From Rhodococcus tibetensis (lineage in GTDB: Bacteria > Actinomycetota > Actinomycetes > Mycobacteriales > Mycobacteriaceae), in the NCBI RefSeq assembly GCF_024438035.1, contig NZ_JANFQF010000014.1, positions 113,652 to 177,651 on the forward strand: DNA of 64,000 nt, in the 5' to 3' direction. A model generated the notes under the pieces. It ran no database searches and was not told where the DNA came from. It saw nothing but the letters and a program-made list of their open reading frames with translations. Position numbers and translations under genes: made by a program. Below are positions 48,036 through 57,039 of this stretch, piece by piece (positions within the stretch are counted from its first letter, which is position 1; each line of letters begins with the position of its first letter).

Positions 48036-51000
48036 ATGGCTACCAACGCCGTCCTCGAGTTCATCCTCGGCCTTCTTCGCGACGAGCAGGCTGCGGCCGC
48101 TTACTGCGCCAACCCGACGGACGCACTGTGCGCCGCCGGCCTGGAGGGTGTGACTCACGCCGACATCGTGTCCGTCGCTCCTATGGTGGCCGAGTCCGGA
48201 CTGTTCGCTGGCGGTGGAGCCGACCTGGCCGCCATCGTCAACGCCGGTGCCGGCGTCGCCGGTGACGTCGCCGGTGGGATCGGTGCCGGAATCGGCGGTG
48301 GCCTGGGCGGTGGCCTCGGTCTCGGTGGAGGTCTCGGCGGCGCGGTAGGTATCGGTGCCGGTGCGGGCCTCGGTCTCGGCGCCGGCCTCGGCGGCGACTT
48401 CGACTTCGCGGCGGAACTGTCGGCAGCATTGAGCGCGGCACTCGGCGCGGCGCTCGAAATCGGTGGCGAAATCGGTGCGCAGCTCGGTGCCGCCCTGGGT
48501 GCGGCTCTCGACGCTGCACTGTCCCTCGGCGGTGGCCTCGATGGTGCCCTCGACATCGGTGGCGTCATCAGTGGTGCCCTCGACGGCTTCCTCGGCCTCG
48601 GCGGCGAGATCACCGCCCAGCTTGCCGCTGCTCTGACCGCGGCTGTCTCCGCGCTTCCGGCGATCGATCTGAGCGGTGGTCTCACCGCGATCCTCGCTCC
48701 CGCGCTTGCCATCGGTGGCGACCTGGGTGCCGAGGTCGGTGCTGCCCTCGGCGCGGCCCTCGGCGTGGCCGGTGACATCAGCGGCGACCTCGGTGGCGAC
48801 ATCCTTGCCGGCATCGGCGGCGGCCTCGACCTCGGTGGCGCACTCGGTGCGACCCTCGGTGGTGTGCTCGGAGTGGACGCCGGTCTCGGTGGCGCTCTCG
48901 GCGCGGCACTCGATGCTGCGATCGGTGCGGGTGGCGGACTGGGCGCGACGCTCGAAGGCTTGCTGGGTGGCGATCTCCTCGGTGATGTGGCGGGCTCGCT
49001 CGATGGTGTGCTCGGTGCGGATCTGGGTGGTGTGCTCGGTGGTGCCCTCGGTGGGGTTTTGGGTGCGGGTGGTGACCTCAGTGCCGATCTCGGTGGTGCG
49101 CTGGGTGCGACTCTCGGTTCGATCGCCGATCTCGGTGGTGGGCTGGACTTGGACGCGATTCTCGGGGCGGAGGGTGGCCTCGGTGCGGCGCTCGGTGGTT
49201 TGCTGGGCGGCGAGCTCGGTGTCGGTGGCGATCTGACCGCGGGCCTGGGTACCGCCTTGGAGGCGGTTCTCGGTGCCGGTGGCGGATTGGACCTCGGTGC
49301 GGTTCTCGGTGCGGATGGCGATCTCGGTGGTGCGTTGAGCGGCCTGCTCGGTGGGGTGCTCGGTGCCGGTGGTGATGTGAGCGCGGATCTCGGTGGTGCG
49401 CTGGGTGGTCTGCTCGGTGGTGCCCTGGATCTCGAGGGTGGTCTCGGTGGGGCCCTGTCGGCTGCGCTGGAAAGCGGTCTGGGACTCGATGCCGCACTCG
49501 GTACCGTCCTCGGTGGTGCGCTCGGACTCGACGGTGGCCTGGCTACCGAATTGGGCAGCACCCTCGAAGCGGTGCTCGGTGCCGGTGGTGTGACGGATAT
49601 CGACCTCGGCGGCTTGCTGGGTGGCGATCTCCTCGGTGATGTGGCGGGCTCGCTCGATGGTGTGCTCGGTGCGGATCTGGGTGGTGTGCTCGGTGGTGCC
49701 CTCGGTGGGGTTTTGGGTGCGGGTGGTGACCTCAGTGCCGATCTCGGTGGTGCGCTGGGTGCGACTCTCGGTTCGATCGCCGATCTCGGTGGTGGGCTGG
49801 ACTTGGACGCGATTCTCGGGGCGGAGGGTGGCCTCGGTGCGGCGCTCGGTGGTTTGCTGGGCGGCGAGCTCGGTGTCGGTGGCGATCTGACCGCGGGCCT
49901 GGGTACCGCCTTGGAGGCGGTTCTCGGTGCCGGTGGCGGATTGGACCTCGGTGCGGTTCTCGGTGCGGATGGCGATCTCGGTGGTGCGTTGAGCGGCCTG
50001 CTCGGTGGGGTGCTCGGTGCCGGTGGTGATGTGAGCGCGGATCTCGGTGGTGCGCTGGGTGGTCTGCTCGGTGGTGCCCTGGATCTCGAGGGTGGTCTCG
50101 GTGGGGCCCTGTCGGCTGCGCTGGAAAGCGGTCTGGGACTCGATGCCGCACTCGGTACCGTCCTCGGTGGTGCGCTCGGACTCGACGGTGGCCTGGCTAC
50201 CGAATTGGGCAGCACCCTCGAAGCGGTGCTCGGTGCCGGTGGTGTGACGGATATCGACCTCGGCGGCCTGCTGGGCGGCGATCTGGGTCTGGGCGCCGGG
50301 CTCGGACTCGGTGGTGACCTCGGACTCGGGGGCGAACTGACTTCCGAGCTGACGACGGCGCTCAGCGGCGCCCTCGGGTTGGGCGGCGAGGCCGGTGCGG
50401 ACCTGGGAGCGGTTCTGGGCGGTGCTCTCGAAAGCGGCCTGGGACTCGGCGGCATTCTCGAAGGCGGTGCCGATGTGGGCACCACGATCAGCAGCGCGCT
50501 CGGTGGGGTCCTCGGAGTCGACGGTGACGCCACCGCCGGTCTGGGTGCAGCGCTCGACGCGGCGCTCGGTGCCGGTGGCGGGGTCGACCTCGACGCGGTG
50601 ACCGATCTGGGTGGCTTGCTCGGTGGAGCGTTCGGTGTCGGTGGCGGCGCCGGAGCGGATCTCGGTGCAGCCCTCGGCGGTGTCCTCGGTGGCGCACTCG
50701 AGACCGGTGGCGCCCTGGACCTCGACACCGTCCTCGGTGGTGAAGGAAGCATCGGCGCAACTCTGGGTACCGCTCTCGGTGGTGTCCTGGGCGCCGACGG
50801 TGACCTCAGCGCCACTCTCGGCTCCGCGTTGGAGACGGCCCTCGAGGCCGGTGGCGGACTCGACCTCGACTCGGCTCTGGACGCCGACCTCGGCCTCGGC
50901 GCTGCTGCCGGTGTGGGCGGAGCCCTGGACGGTGCCCTCGATGCGGGAACCGACCTGGCAGGCGGCCTGTCGGGTGGCATCGACGGCGCTCTCGGTGGAC

Positions 51001-52007
51001 TGCTCGACGCAGGCAGTGACCTGACGGGCAACGTCGGTGGAGCTGTCGGCGGCGGTGTCGCCGGTGGTGCGGAGACCGCTGCGGGCATCGGTGCCGGAGT
51101 TGTAGCCGGCGTCGGTGCGGTCGCCGATGCGGGCGTCGACCTCGGCGGCAACCTCGGAACCAACCTGGTCGGTGGATTGGAGACGGCCGGTGGCCTCGGC
51201 GCCGGTCTGACGAGCGGCCTCACCGGCGGTCTCGGCGGAATCTTCGACGCCGGTGCAGGCCTGGGCGGCGCGGTGACCGGAAGTGTCGACGGAGCCGTCG
51301 ACGCGGTCGGCGAGGCAGGCGCCTCGGTCGGTGCCGTCGCCGACGCCGGTGCCAACATCGACGCCAACCTGGGCGGTGCCCTCGACACTGCGGCAAACCT
51401 CGGCGGAACCGTCGAAGGCGCGCTGGACACAGCGGCCAACGTCGGTGGAAGCCTCGGTGGCACGGTGGACGCCGCGACCGGAATCGGTGGCGATGTCGCC
51501 GGTGGAATCGAAGGCAGCGTAGACAGCGCCGTCGACGCCACGGCGGGCCTGACCGGTGGCCTGGACGCCACCACGGATGCAGTCACCGACCTCGGCGCCG
51601 GACTGTCCGGTGGCGTGGGCGGCCTCGGTTCGCTCGGAACTTCGGTCGGAGGAGCCCTCGACGGAGCAGTCGATGGTGGAGCCGCAGTGGGCGGTGCGAT
51701 CGACGGTGGCGCTTCGGCCGGCGGTTCGGCCGACGCCGACGCGGCCACGGGTGGTTCGGCCGACATCGGAGCGGTCGGCGGGGCTGTGGCCGACACCACC
51801 GGTTCGATCACCGGCGGACTGGACTCGACGCTGGGCGGCACTGTCGATGCAGGTTCCAACGCCTGGTCCTCGATCGACGCCCAGGACGCCTTCGGTGCGG
51901 AGTCGAGCCTGAGCGGTGATTCGGAAGGTTCTCTGTTCGCTGACACCGATTCCTCGGTGGCACCCACGCAGGACGTCACGGACGTGGTCGATCACTTCGA
52001 GCCGTGA
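48036..52007 (+). CDS. iniB: IniB-like giant glycine/alanine/leucine-rich protein
   Basis: The product is 1323 aa. Residues 1-50 (LEFILGLLRDEQAAAAYCAN, then LCAAGLEGVTHADIVSVAPMV) match the conserved N-terminus of mycobacterial IniB. The remainder is an extreme low-complexity array of units such as GGLLGGVLGAGGDLSADLGGALG, with Gly, Ala, Leu, Asp and Val making up nearly everything. Mycobacterial IniB is several hundred residues, so this one is much longer. A perfect 654-bp tandem duplication adds 218 residues. ATG 48036 has GGAG 9-12 bases upstream. The C-terminus (VAPTQDVTDVVDHFEP) is non-repetitive. iniA and iniC follow. In mycobacteria iniBAC is induced by cell-wall inhibitors. IniB has no known biochemical activity. 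Confidence 0.88.
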   Translation: MATNAVLEFILGLLRDEQAAAAYCANPTDALCAAGLEGVTHADIVSVAPMVAESGLFAGGGADLAAIVNAGAGVAGDVAGGIGAGIGGGLGGGLGLGGGLGGAVGIGAGAGLGLGAGLGGDFDFAAELSAALSAALGAALEIGGEIGAQLGAALGAALDAALSLGGGLDGALDIGGVISGALDGFLGLGGEITAQLAAALTAAVSALPAIDLSGGLTAILAPALAIGGDLGAEVGAALGAALGVAGDISGDLGGDILAGIGGGLDLGGALGATLGGVLGVDAGLGGALGAALDAAIGAGGGLGATLEGLLGGDLLGDVAGSLDGVLGADLGGVLGGALGGVLGAGGDLSADLGGALGATLGSIADLGGGLDLDAILGAEGGLGAALGGLLGGELGVGGDLTAGLGTALEAVLGAGGGLDLGAVLGADGDLGGALSGLLGGVLGAGGDVSADLGGALGGLLGGALDLEGGLGGALSAALESGLGLDAALGTVLGGALGLDGGLATELGSTLEAVLGAGGVTDIDLGGLLGGDLLGDVAGSLDGVLGADLGGVLGGALGGVLGAGGDLSADLGGALGATLGSIADLGGGLDLDAILGAEGGLGAALGGLLGGELGVGGDLTAGLGTALEAVLGAGGGLDLGAVLGADGDLGGALSGLLGGVLGAGGDVSADLGGALGGLLGGALDLEGGLGGALSAALESGLGLDAALGTVLGGALGLDGGLATELGSTLEAVLGAGGVTDIDLGGLLGGDLGLGAGLGLGGDLGLGGELTSELTTALSGALGLGGEAGADLGAVLGGALESGLGLGGILEGGADVGTTISSALGGVLGVDGDATAGLGAALDAALGAGGGVDLDAVTDLGGLLGGAFGVGGGAGADLGAALGGVLGGALETGGALDLDTVLGGEGSIGATLGTALGGVLGADGDLSATLGSALETALEAGGGLDLDSALDADLGLGAAAGVGGALDGALDAGTDLAGGLSGGIDGALGGLLDAGSDLTGNVGGAVGGGVAGGAETAAGIGAGVVAGVGAVADAGVDLGGNLGTNLVGGLETAGGLGAGLTSGLTGGLGGIFDAGAGLGGAVTGSVDGAVDAVGEAGASVGAVADAGANIDANLGGALDTAANLGGTVEGALDTAANVGGSLGGTVDAATGIGGDVAGGIEGSVDSAVDATAGLTGGLDATTDAVTDLGAGLSGGVGGLGSLGTSVGGALDGAVDGGAAVGGAIDGGASAGGSADADAATGGSADIGAVGGAVADTTGSITGGLDSTLGGTVDAGSNAWSSIDAQDAFGAESSLSGDSEGSLFADTDSSVAPTQDVTDVVDHFEP
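48957..49610 (+). repeat. 654-bp tandem duplication, copy 1 (within iniB)
   Basis: This unit encodes 218 residues starting at the LLGGDLLGDVAG block. Every stretch I compared with copy 2 is identical, and the unit is in frame. The base preceding each copy differs, which fixes the left boundary. Confidence 0.92.
49611..50264 (+). repeat. 654-bp tandem duplication, copy 2 (within iniB)
   Basis: Directly abuts copy 1. After 50264 the sequence resembles another unit start but diverges (GGCCTGCTGGGC in place of GGCTTGCTGGGT), which fixes the right boundary. Confidence 0.92.
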
Positions 52008-52013
52008 TGAGAC

Positions 52014-52054
52014 GGCGGTTCCGGCATCCCCCAGACGGGGCGGCCGGAACCGCC
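52014..52054 (+). terminator. 12-bp hairpin directly after iniB
   Basis: GGCGGTTCCGGC (52014-52025) pairs perfectly with 52043-52054, and inner C5/G5 tracts can extend it. It starts 7 bp after the iniB stop. Confidence 0.75.
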
Positions 52055-52068
52055 GTACGATGTAACGA

Positions 52069-52105
52069 AATCAGCCCCGGACGCGCTATGCGGTCGGGGC
52101 TGATT
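52069..52105 (+). terminator. Second hairpin between iniB and iniA
   Basis: AATCAGCCCCG (52069-52079) pairs with CGGGGCTGATT (52095-52105) around a 15-base loop. With the first hairpin it should strongly reduce read-through into iniA. Confidence 0.75.
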
Positions 52106-52178
52106 CCACAGTCGGGTGTAGGTGCACTGAAACGCGGTGCGCGCACGAGGTCGGAAGAATTGCGGGTCAACGGAAATC

Positions 52179-54077
52179 ATGGACAGTGCAGCCGCTAGAG
52201 GCAGTGCAGCCGCTAAGCACAGTGCAGCCGCCGAGCACAGTGCAGCCGCCGAGCACAGTGCCACCACTCCGCAATCCATGACCGCACTGCTGGAGCAAAC
52301 CCTGGAAGTCGCGCGGCGGTTCGGCCGCGGAGATCTGGCGCAGCGGCTCGACCAGGCCAGGACCCGGGTACTGGATCCTCGAATGCGCATCGTGGTGGTC
52401 GGCCCACTCAAGCAGGGCAAGAGCCAGTTCGTGAACTCGCTACTCAACCTCACCGTGTGCTCGGTCGGTGACGACGAGACCACTGCCCTTCCCACCGTCG
52501 TTCAGAACGCCGACACCGCGTCGGCGGAACTCGTCCTCGCCGATCCCGGTGCAGATCCGATCCGGGTGCCGTTGCCCCTCGACGAACTGGTCGGCATCAC
52601 GCCCGCATCGCCCAGGGCCGGGGGTCGTGAGGTCCTGCGTGTGGAGGTCAACGTGCCGAGCCCTCTGCTGGCGGACGGTCTGGTGCTCGTCGACACTCCC
52701 GGCGTGGGCGGCGCCGGCAACCCGCACGCGGCCAGCACGCTCGGACTGGTTCCCGCCTCCGACGCCGTGTTCGTTCTCTCCGACGCCAGCCAGGAGTTCA
52801 CCGAACCAGAGCTCGGCTTCATTCGGCAGGTCACGAGCCTGTGCCCGTCGGTGGCCTGCCTGATCAGCAAGACCGACCTGTATCCCCACTGGCGTGAAAT
52901 CGTGGAGGCCGATCGCGGACACCTGGCTCGCGCTGGACTCGAGGTGCCGCTGATTCCTGTCTCCTCCGTCCTCCGCTCCCACGCGTTGCGGCTGCAGGAC
53001 GAGGAGCTGAACACCGAATCCGGCTTCGTCGAGCTCTACGCCTTCCTCCGCGACCGGGTGGTGGCCCGCGCGGAGTCGAACACGCGTCGCGCGGTGTCGC
53101 TGGACGTCTCCTCGGTGGCCGAGCATCTGACCCTGGGCATCGGTAGCGAGCTTGCGGCGCTTCGTGATCCCGCCAAGGGTGTCGCTGCCGTCGCCGAACT
53201 GCAGAAGGCGAAGGCCGCGGCCGAGGATCTGCACAAGCGGACATCGCTGTGGCAGCAGACCCTCGGTGACGGTATCGCCGACCTGGCCGCGGACATCGAC
53301 CACGATCTCCGCGACCGGTTGCGCCGCGTGACGCGGGAAGCCGAAGAAACCGTCGACCAGGGCGACCCGGGCAAGGACTGGGACGCGTTGGGACAGTGGC
53401 TCGAGCAGGAGTTCGCCACCGCTATCGGTGACAACTTCGTGTGGGCGCACGACCGGGCGCTCTGGCTCGCCGAGGTGGTGGCTCAGCACTTCGCCGAAAC
53501 CGGCGCCGTGGAGCTTCCGCACCTCGACATCGCGAATGTCGACGGGCTTCTGGAGCCGGTGGCCTCCCTCGCCGATCTCGAATCCGGACGGATCGGCATC
53601 ACCCAGAAAGTCCTCGTCGGTATGCGCGGCTCGTACGGTGGCGTGCTCATGTTCGGGCTCATCACCACGATGATGGGCATGGCGCTGGTCAATCCCATTT
53701 CGATCGGGGCCGGGGTCCTTCTGGGTACCAAGGCATATCGGGAGGACAAGGAGAGCCGAGTCCTCAAGCGGCGTGCCGAGGCGAAGGCGGCAATCCGGCG
53801 GTTTGCCGACGATGCCAGCTTCCAAGTGGGTAAGGAATCGAAGGATCGGTTGCGCGCGATCCAGCGGTTGCTGCGAGATCACTTCACGGGCATCGCCGAG
53901 CAGGCGCTGCGTTCGATCAACGATTCGCTGCGCGCCGCGCAGGAGGCGGCCAACCTCGAGTCGACCGAGCGCACGCGGCGGATCGCGCAACTCGAGAAAG
54001 ACCTGCACATCGCCTCCGCACTGAAGGGGCGGGCAGCCCAGCTCGTCGCCGGCGACGACGGAGCGATCACGGCATGA
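52179..54077 (+). CDS. iniA: IniA-like dynamin-family GTPase
   Basis: The 632-aa product is a bacterial dynamin-like protein: P-loop GPLKQGKSQ (about 74-82), DTPGVGG (about 171-177) and SKTD for guanine binding. Long helical stalk regions and a hydrophobic paddle (about 486-516, LMFGLITTMMGMALVNPISIG) for membrane insertion follow. Such proteins remodel or fuse membranes. M. tuberculosis IniA is linked to tolerance of isoniazid and ethambutol. Residues 3-25 are a short repeat, SAAA(K/E)H, from an 18-bp DNA repeat. ATG 52179 has only a weak CGGAA upstream; ATG 52278 would remove the repeat. It overlaps iniC by 4 bp, and two hairpins separate it from iniB. Confidence 0.9.
   Translation: MDSAAARGSAAAKHSAAAEHSAAAEHSATTPQSMTALLEQTLEVARRFGRGDLAQRLDQARTRVLDPRMRIVVVGPLKQGKSQFVNSLLNLTVCSVGDDETTALPTVVQNADTASAELVLADPGADPIRVPLPLDELVGITPASPRAGGREVLRVEVNVPSPLLADGLVLVDTPGVGGAGNPHAASTLGLVPASDAVFVLSDASQEFTEPELGFIRQVTSLCPSVACLISKTDLYPHWREIVEADRGHLARAGLEVPLIPVSSVLRSHALRLQDEELNTESGFVELYAFLRDRVVARAESNTRRAVSLDVSSVAEHLTLGIGSELAALRDPAKGVAAVAELQKAKAAAEDLHKRTSLWQQTLGDGIADLAADIDHDLRDRLRRVTREAEETVDQGDPGKDWDALGQWLEQEFATAIGDNFVWAHDRALWLAEVVAQHFAETGAVELPHLDIANVDGLLEPVASLADLESGRIGITQKVLVGMRGSYGGVLMFGLITTMMGMALVNPISIGAGVLLGTKAYREDKESRVLKRRAEAKAAIRRFADDASFQVGKESKDRLRAIQRLLRDHFTGIAEQALRSINDSLRAAQEAANLESTERTRRIAQLEKDLHIASALKGRAAQLVAGDDGAITA
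52191..52261 (+). repeat. 18-bp tandem repeats at the 5' end of iniA
   Basis: About three copies plus a partial of an 18-bp unit (CACAGTGCAGCCGCCGAG; the first copy differs slightly) encode SAAAKH-SAAAEH-SAAAEH-SA. It is in frame and could vary in copy number by slippage. Confidence 0.85.
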
Positions 54078-55570
54078 CGGCCGCGCCCCTCCCCGAGGCC
54101 CGCAGACTGATCGCGTCGACCAGGCAGCTCTACGCCGGCCGACCCGAAATTCGTGATCAGCTCACCGAATGTGCTCGCCGCCTCGAACAGCCCCTGCGCG
54201 TAGCGCTGGCCGGTTCCCTGAAGGCCGGGAAGTCCACGCTGCTCAATTCGCTGGTGGGTCAGGACATTGCACCGACGGACGCGACGGAGTGCACCCGTGT
54301 CGTCACCTGGTATCGCAGCGGTTCGACGCCCGCCGTCACCGCCTGGTACCACTCGGACAGCCCGGATGCAGAGCTGCGCTCGGCGAACGTTCCGGTGTTG
54401 CGCCGAGACGGACATCTCACCTTCGATCTCGGGCACCTGACGGCTGCGCAGGTGGACCGTCTCGATGTGGAGTGGCCCTCGTCGGCCCTGGCTCATACCA
54501 CCATCATCGACACACCCGGCACCTCCTCGCTGTCGCGGGATGTGTCAGCGCGCACCCTCGAAATGCTCACTCCCGACAACGAGGCTTCCGGCGCCGATGC
54601 TGTCGTGTACCTTCTGCGCACACTGAACGCGACGGATGTGCAGTTCCTCGGCCAGATCGGCGATCACGTGGGGGACGAGTCGGGCCCACTCGGTGTGGTC
54701 GGTGTCGTGTCACGAGCCGACGAAGTGGGTGCGGGGCGTCTCGACGCCATGATGTCGGCAAAAGAAGTGGCCGCCCGGTTCGCTGGCGAGCTCGAACGCA
54801 CCGGGCTCTGCCAGGCAGTGGTTCCCGTCGCGGGGCTGCTGGCGTTGGGGGCCCGCACGATGCGGCAGGCCGAGTTCGCGGCATTCCAGCGCCTTGCCGA
54901 GGTGTCGGTGGACGACCTGAACATGGCGATGCTCTCGGCCGACCGGTTCGCCCGGGAAGACAGTCCACTGCCCGTCGATGCCCGCACGCGCGTTCAGTTG
55001 GCTGATCGCTTCGGGCTCTTCGGCATCCGAATGGCTGTCACGTTGATCCGGCTGGGTACCCGGGATTCGCCGACGCTGGCCGCCGAACTGGTGGAGCGCA
55101 GCGGGCTCGACGAGTTGCGGCAGGTCATCGACATCCAGTTCGGGCAGCGGGCCGACCAGTTGAAGACGCACTCCGCGCTGGTTGCGTTGAAGAGGGTGCT
55201 CACTGCCCATCCGGTGCAGGGTGCCGGGGGCATTCTGCTGGCTGCGGAGCGTCTGTTGTCCGACGTGCACGGTTTCCAGGAACTGCGGCTCCTCGGTCGG
55301 TTGCGGTCCACCGAGGTGGGGTTGCCCCCTGACGACCTTGCCGAGTTGCAGCGCCTGATCGGCGGATTCGGAATCCAGATTTCCGAGAGGCTCGGCACCG
55401 ACGGTGACGATTCGGTGGAGTTGCAGCGGGTAAGGGCTCTCGCCGCCGTCCGTAAGTGGCGGGAGCGCGCGCGTCATCCGTTGCTGGACCAGTTCACAGC
55501 CAGGGCGTGCACGGTTGCCGCACGCAGCGCGGAAGGTGTTCTGGAGGAACTGAACTCGGTGCTCCTGTAA
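54074..55570 (+). CDS. iniC: IniC-like dynamin-family GTPase
   Basis: The 498-aa partner of IniA has a P-loop GSLKAGKST (about 46-54), DTPGTSS (about 146) and a SRAD guanine motif (about 214), followed by helical regions without an obvious membrane paddle. Bacterial dynamin-like proteins often work as unequal pairs, as IniA and IniC are thought to. ATG 54074 overlaps the iniA stop (ATGA), so they are translationally coupled. The gene ends 8 bp before the convergent DUF2252 gene, with no clear terminator between. Confidence 0.9.
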   Translation: MTAAPLPEARRLIASTRQLYAGRPEIRDQLTECARRLEQPLRVALAGSLKAGKSTLLNSLVGQDIAPTDATECTRVVTWYRSGSTPAVTAWYHSDSPDAELRSANVPVLRRDGHLTFDLGHLTAAQVDRLDVEWPSSALAHTTIIDTPGTSSLSRDVSARTLEMLTPDNEASGADAVVYLLRTLNATDVQFLGQIGDHVGDESGPLGVVGVVSRADEVGAGRLDAMMSAKEVAARFAGELERTGLCQAVVPVAGLLALGARTMRQAEFAAFQRLAEVSVDDLNMAMLSADRFAREDSPLPVDARTRVQLADRFGLFGIRMAVTLIRLGTRDSPTLAAELVERSGLDELRQVIDIQFGQRADQLKTHSALVALKRVLTAHPVQGAGGILLAAERLLSDVHGFQELRLLGRLRSTEVGLPPDDLAELQRLIGGFGIQISERLGTDGDDSVELQRVRALAAVRKWRERARHPLLDQFTARACTVAARSAEGVLEELNSVLL

Positions 55571-55578
55571 ATACGCGC

Positions 55579-56898
55579 TCAGGTCGCGGAGACGCCCGCG
55601 ATCTCGCCCTCCCGGAATGCCTCGACGAACAATTGATGGTCCTTGCGGCTCACCTCCGCGTACTCGACGCCGAAGTCGATGATCTCGTCGACGAATTCGT
55701 CCAGCCGACCCTCGATCACACTGTGGATGGCGTTCTCGGTTTGGAACGTGACCAGAGTCTGATCGCTGTCCTCGTCGGAGACACAGTGCACCTTGGCGGT
55801 CGCCCGGCCGAGATCTTCGAGCACGGGGGCGATCTCGTCCGGCTCGGTGAGGTCGGACCAGTCGAGGTCCAGTTCGTACGGTGACAGTTCGGCGACCACG
55901 AATCCGGTATCCCCGATCTCGGTGTAGCCGAGTAGGGGATCGGTGTGAACTTGCAGGGCGCGCTGGCTCACCACGGTGCGGTGGCCCTCGTGCTCGAAGT
56001 AACCGCGGACTGCCGGCTCGTCCACGATGCGGCTCGGGGCCGCGACGTTGCCCTGTTTGATGGACAGCACGATGTCGTTCTCGAGTGCCTGGGTTGCGCC
56101 CTCGATGAGCACGTTGTACGCGGGCAGTCCGGCGCTGCCGATCCCGAAACCCTTGCGCCCCACCACGTCTTTGATCCGGTAGAACACCGGACGCTCCGAC
56201 CTCTTGGTGGGGGGCACTCGTTCGATGTAGGCGTTCAGCGACTCGCACACGGTGTTGCGCTCGTTCTCGTCCAGTTCCCGGACTCCGCGGCCGCGGCGGA
56301 AGTGCCGATCGTAATCGTCGAGCACCGTGACGGAGTCGAGGAGGCTGACGCGGGTGGCGAGGCGGGCCTGCAGGAGAAGGTCGTGGATACTGCCGCGAGA
56401 GTTGTCCAGCCGCAGTGCGTACGCTTCGTCCGCTTCCTGCTGCACGTAGTGCATGACCTGTTCGACGTAAGTACGCAGATAGGTCTCGGCCAGTGCCCGG
56501 ACATCACTCTCGGGAAGAGCCTTCTGCCAGCCCATCAGCGCGAGGCTCGCCACGAAGCGCCGAAGGTCCCAGCTGAAGTGCCCGACGTAAGCCTCGTCGA
56601 AATCGTTGACGTCGAAGACCAGGGTGCCCTCCGAGTTCATGTACGTTCCGAAGTTCTCCAGGTGTAGGTCGCCGTGGATCCATACCCTGCTGGTGCGTTC
56701 GTCTGCCCAGGGGTCGTCGAAGTCGCGGATGTCGTTGTAGAACAGGCAGGCACTGCCCCGGTAGAACGCGAACGGGTTAGCCGCCATCTTCCGGAATTTG
56801 GTGCGGAAAGCGCTCGGGTCCGCCTCCATGAGGTCGGCGAAGGCCTCGACGAGCGCGCCGACGATCTGCTTCTGCCTGGTCGAATCGGCATTATTCAC
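55579..56898 (-). CDS. DUF2252 family protein (kinase-like fold)
   Basis: The 439-aa product has the hallmarks of DUF2252: FRKMAANPFAFYRGSA, HGDLHLENFGTY (like the catalytic loop of aminoglycoside phosphotransferases) and FDVNDFDEA (metal-binding DFD). A phosphotransferase on an unknown small molecule is plausible, but no activity is established. The start is ATG 56898, divergent from the Rv2715-like hydrolase with about 140 bp between. It converges on iniC. Confidence 0.9.
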   Translation of the reverse strand: MNNADSTRQKQIVGALVEAFADLMEADPSAFRTKFRKMAANPFAFYRGSACLFYNDIRDFDDPWADERTSRVWIHGDLHLENFGTYMNSEGTLVFDVNDFDEAYVGHFSWDLRRFVASLALMGWQKALPESDVRALAETYLRTYVEQVMHYVQQEADEAYALRLDNSRGSIHDLLLQARLATRVSLLDSVTVLDDYDRHFRRGRGVRELDENERNTVCESLNAYIERVPPTKRSERPVFYRIKDVVGRKGFGIGSAGLPAYNVLIEGATQALENDIVLSIKQGNVAAPSRIVDEPAVRGYFEHEGHRTVVSQRALQVHTDPLLGYTEIGDTGFVVAELSPYELDLDWSDLTEPDEIAPVLEDLGRATAKVHCVSDEDSDQTLVTFQTENAIHSVIEGRLDEFVDEIIDFGVEYAEVSRKDHQLFVEAFREGEIAGVSAT

Positions 56899-57039
56899 AA
56901 TGCCCTCCTAGTTGCGCTGCCGGGTGACCCCGCACGTGGGCGTCACCGGACTACCCACGTTAGCGACACTCGTCGTAATGCCGCCGGCGAAGGACCTGCA
57001 CAGCCCGGTAAATCTCGGATAGTAGGGAAGCGCAGCTGT

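Noticed and set aside
48957..50264. Repeat array in iniB as a CRISPR or mobile element
   Set aside because: The units are coding, abut without spacers, and carry no transposase or terminal inverted repeats.
47967..51995. Two very long minus-strand open frames opposite iniB (1342 and 1274 codons)
   Set aside because: iniB is built from Gly/Ala/Leu/Asp codons that contain no antisense stop in these frames. The antisense proteins are low-complexity (TE/TT or SAPP rich), lack an RBS, and the sense frame has a conserved N-terminus and good RBS.
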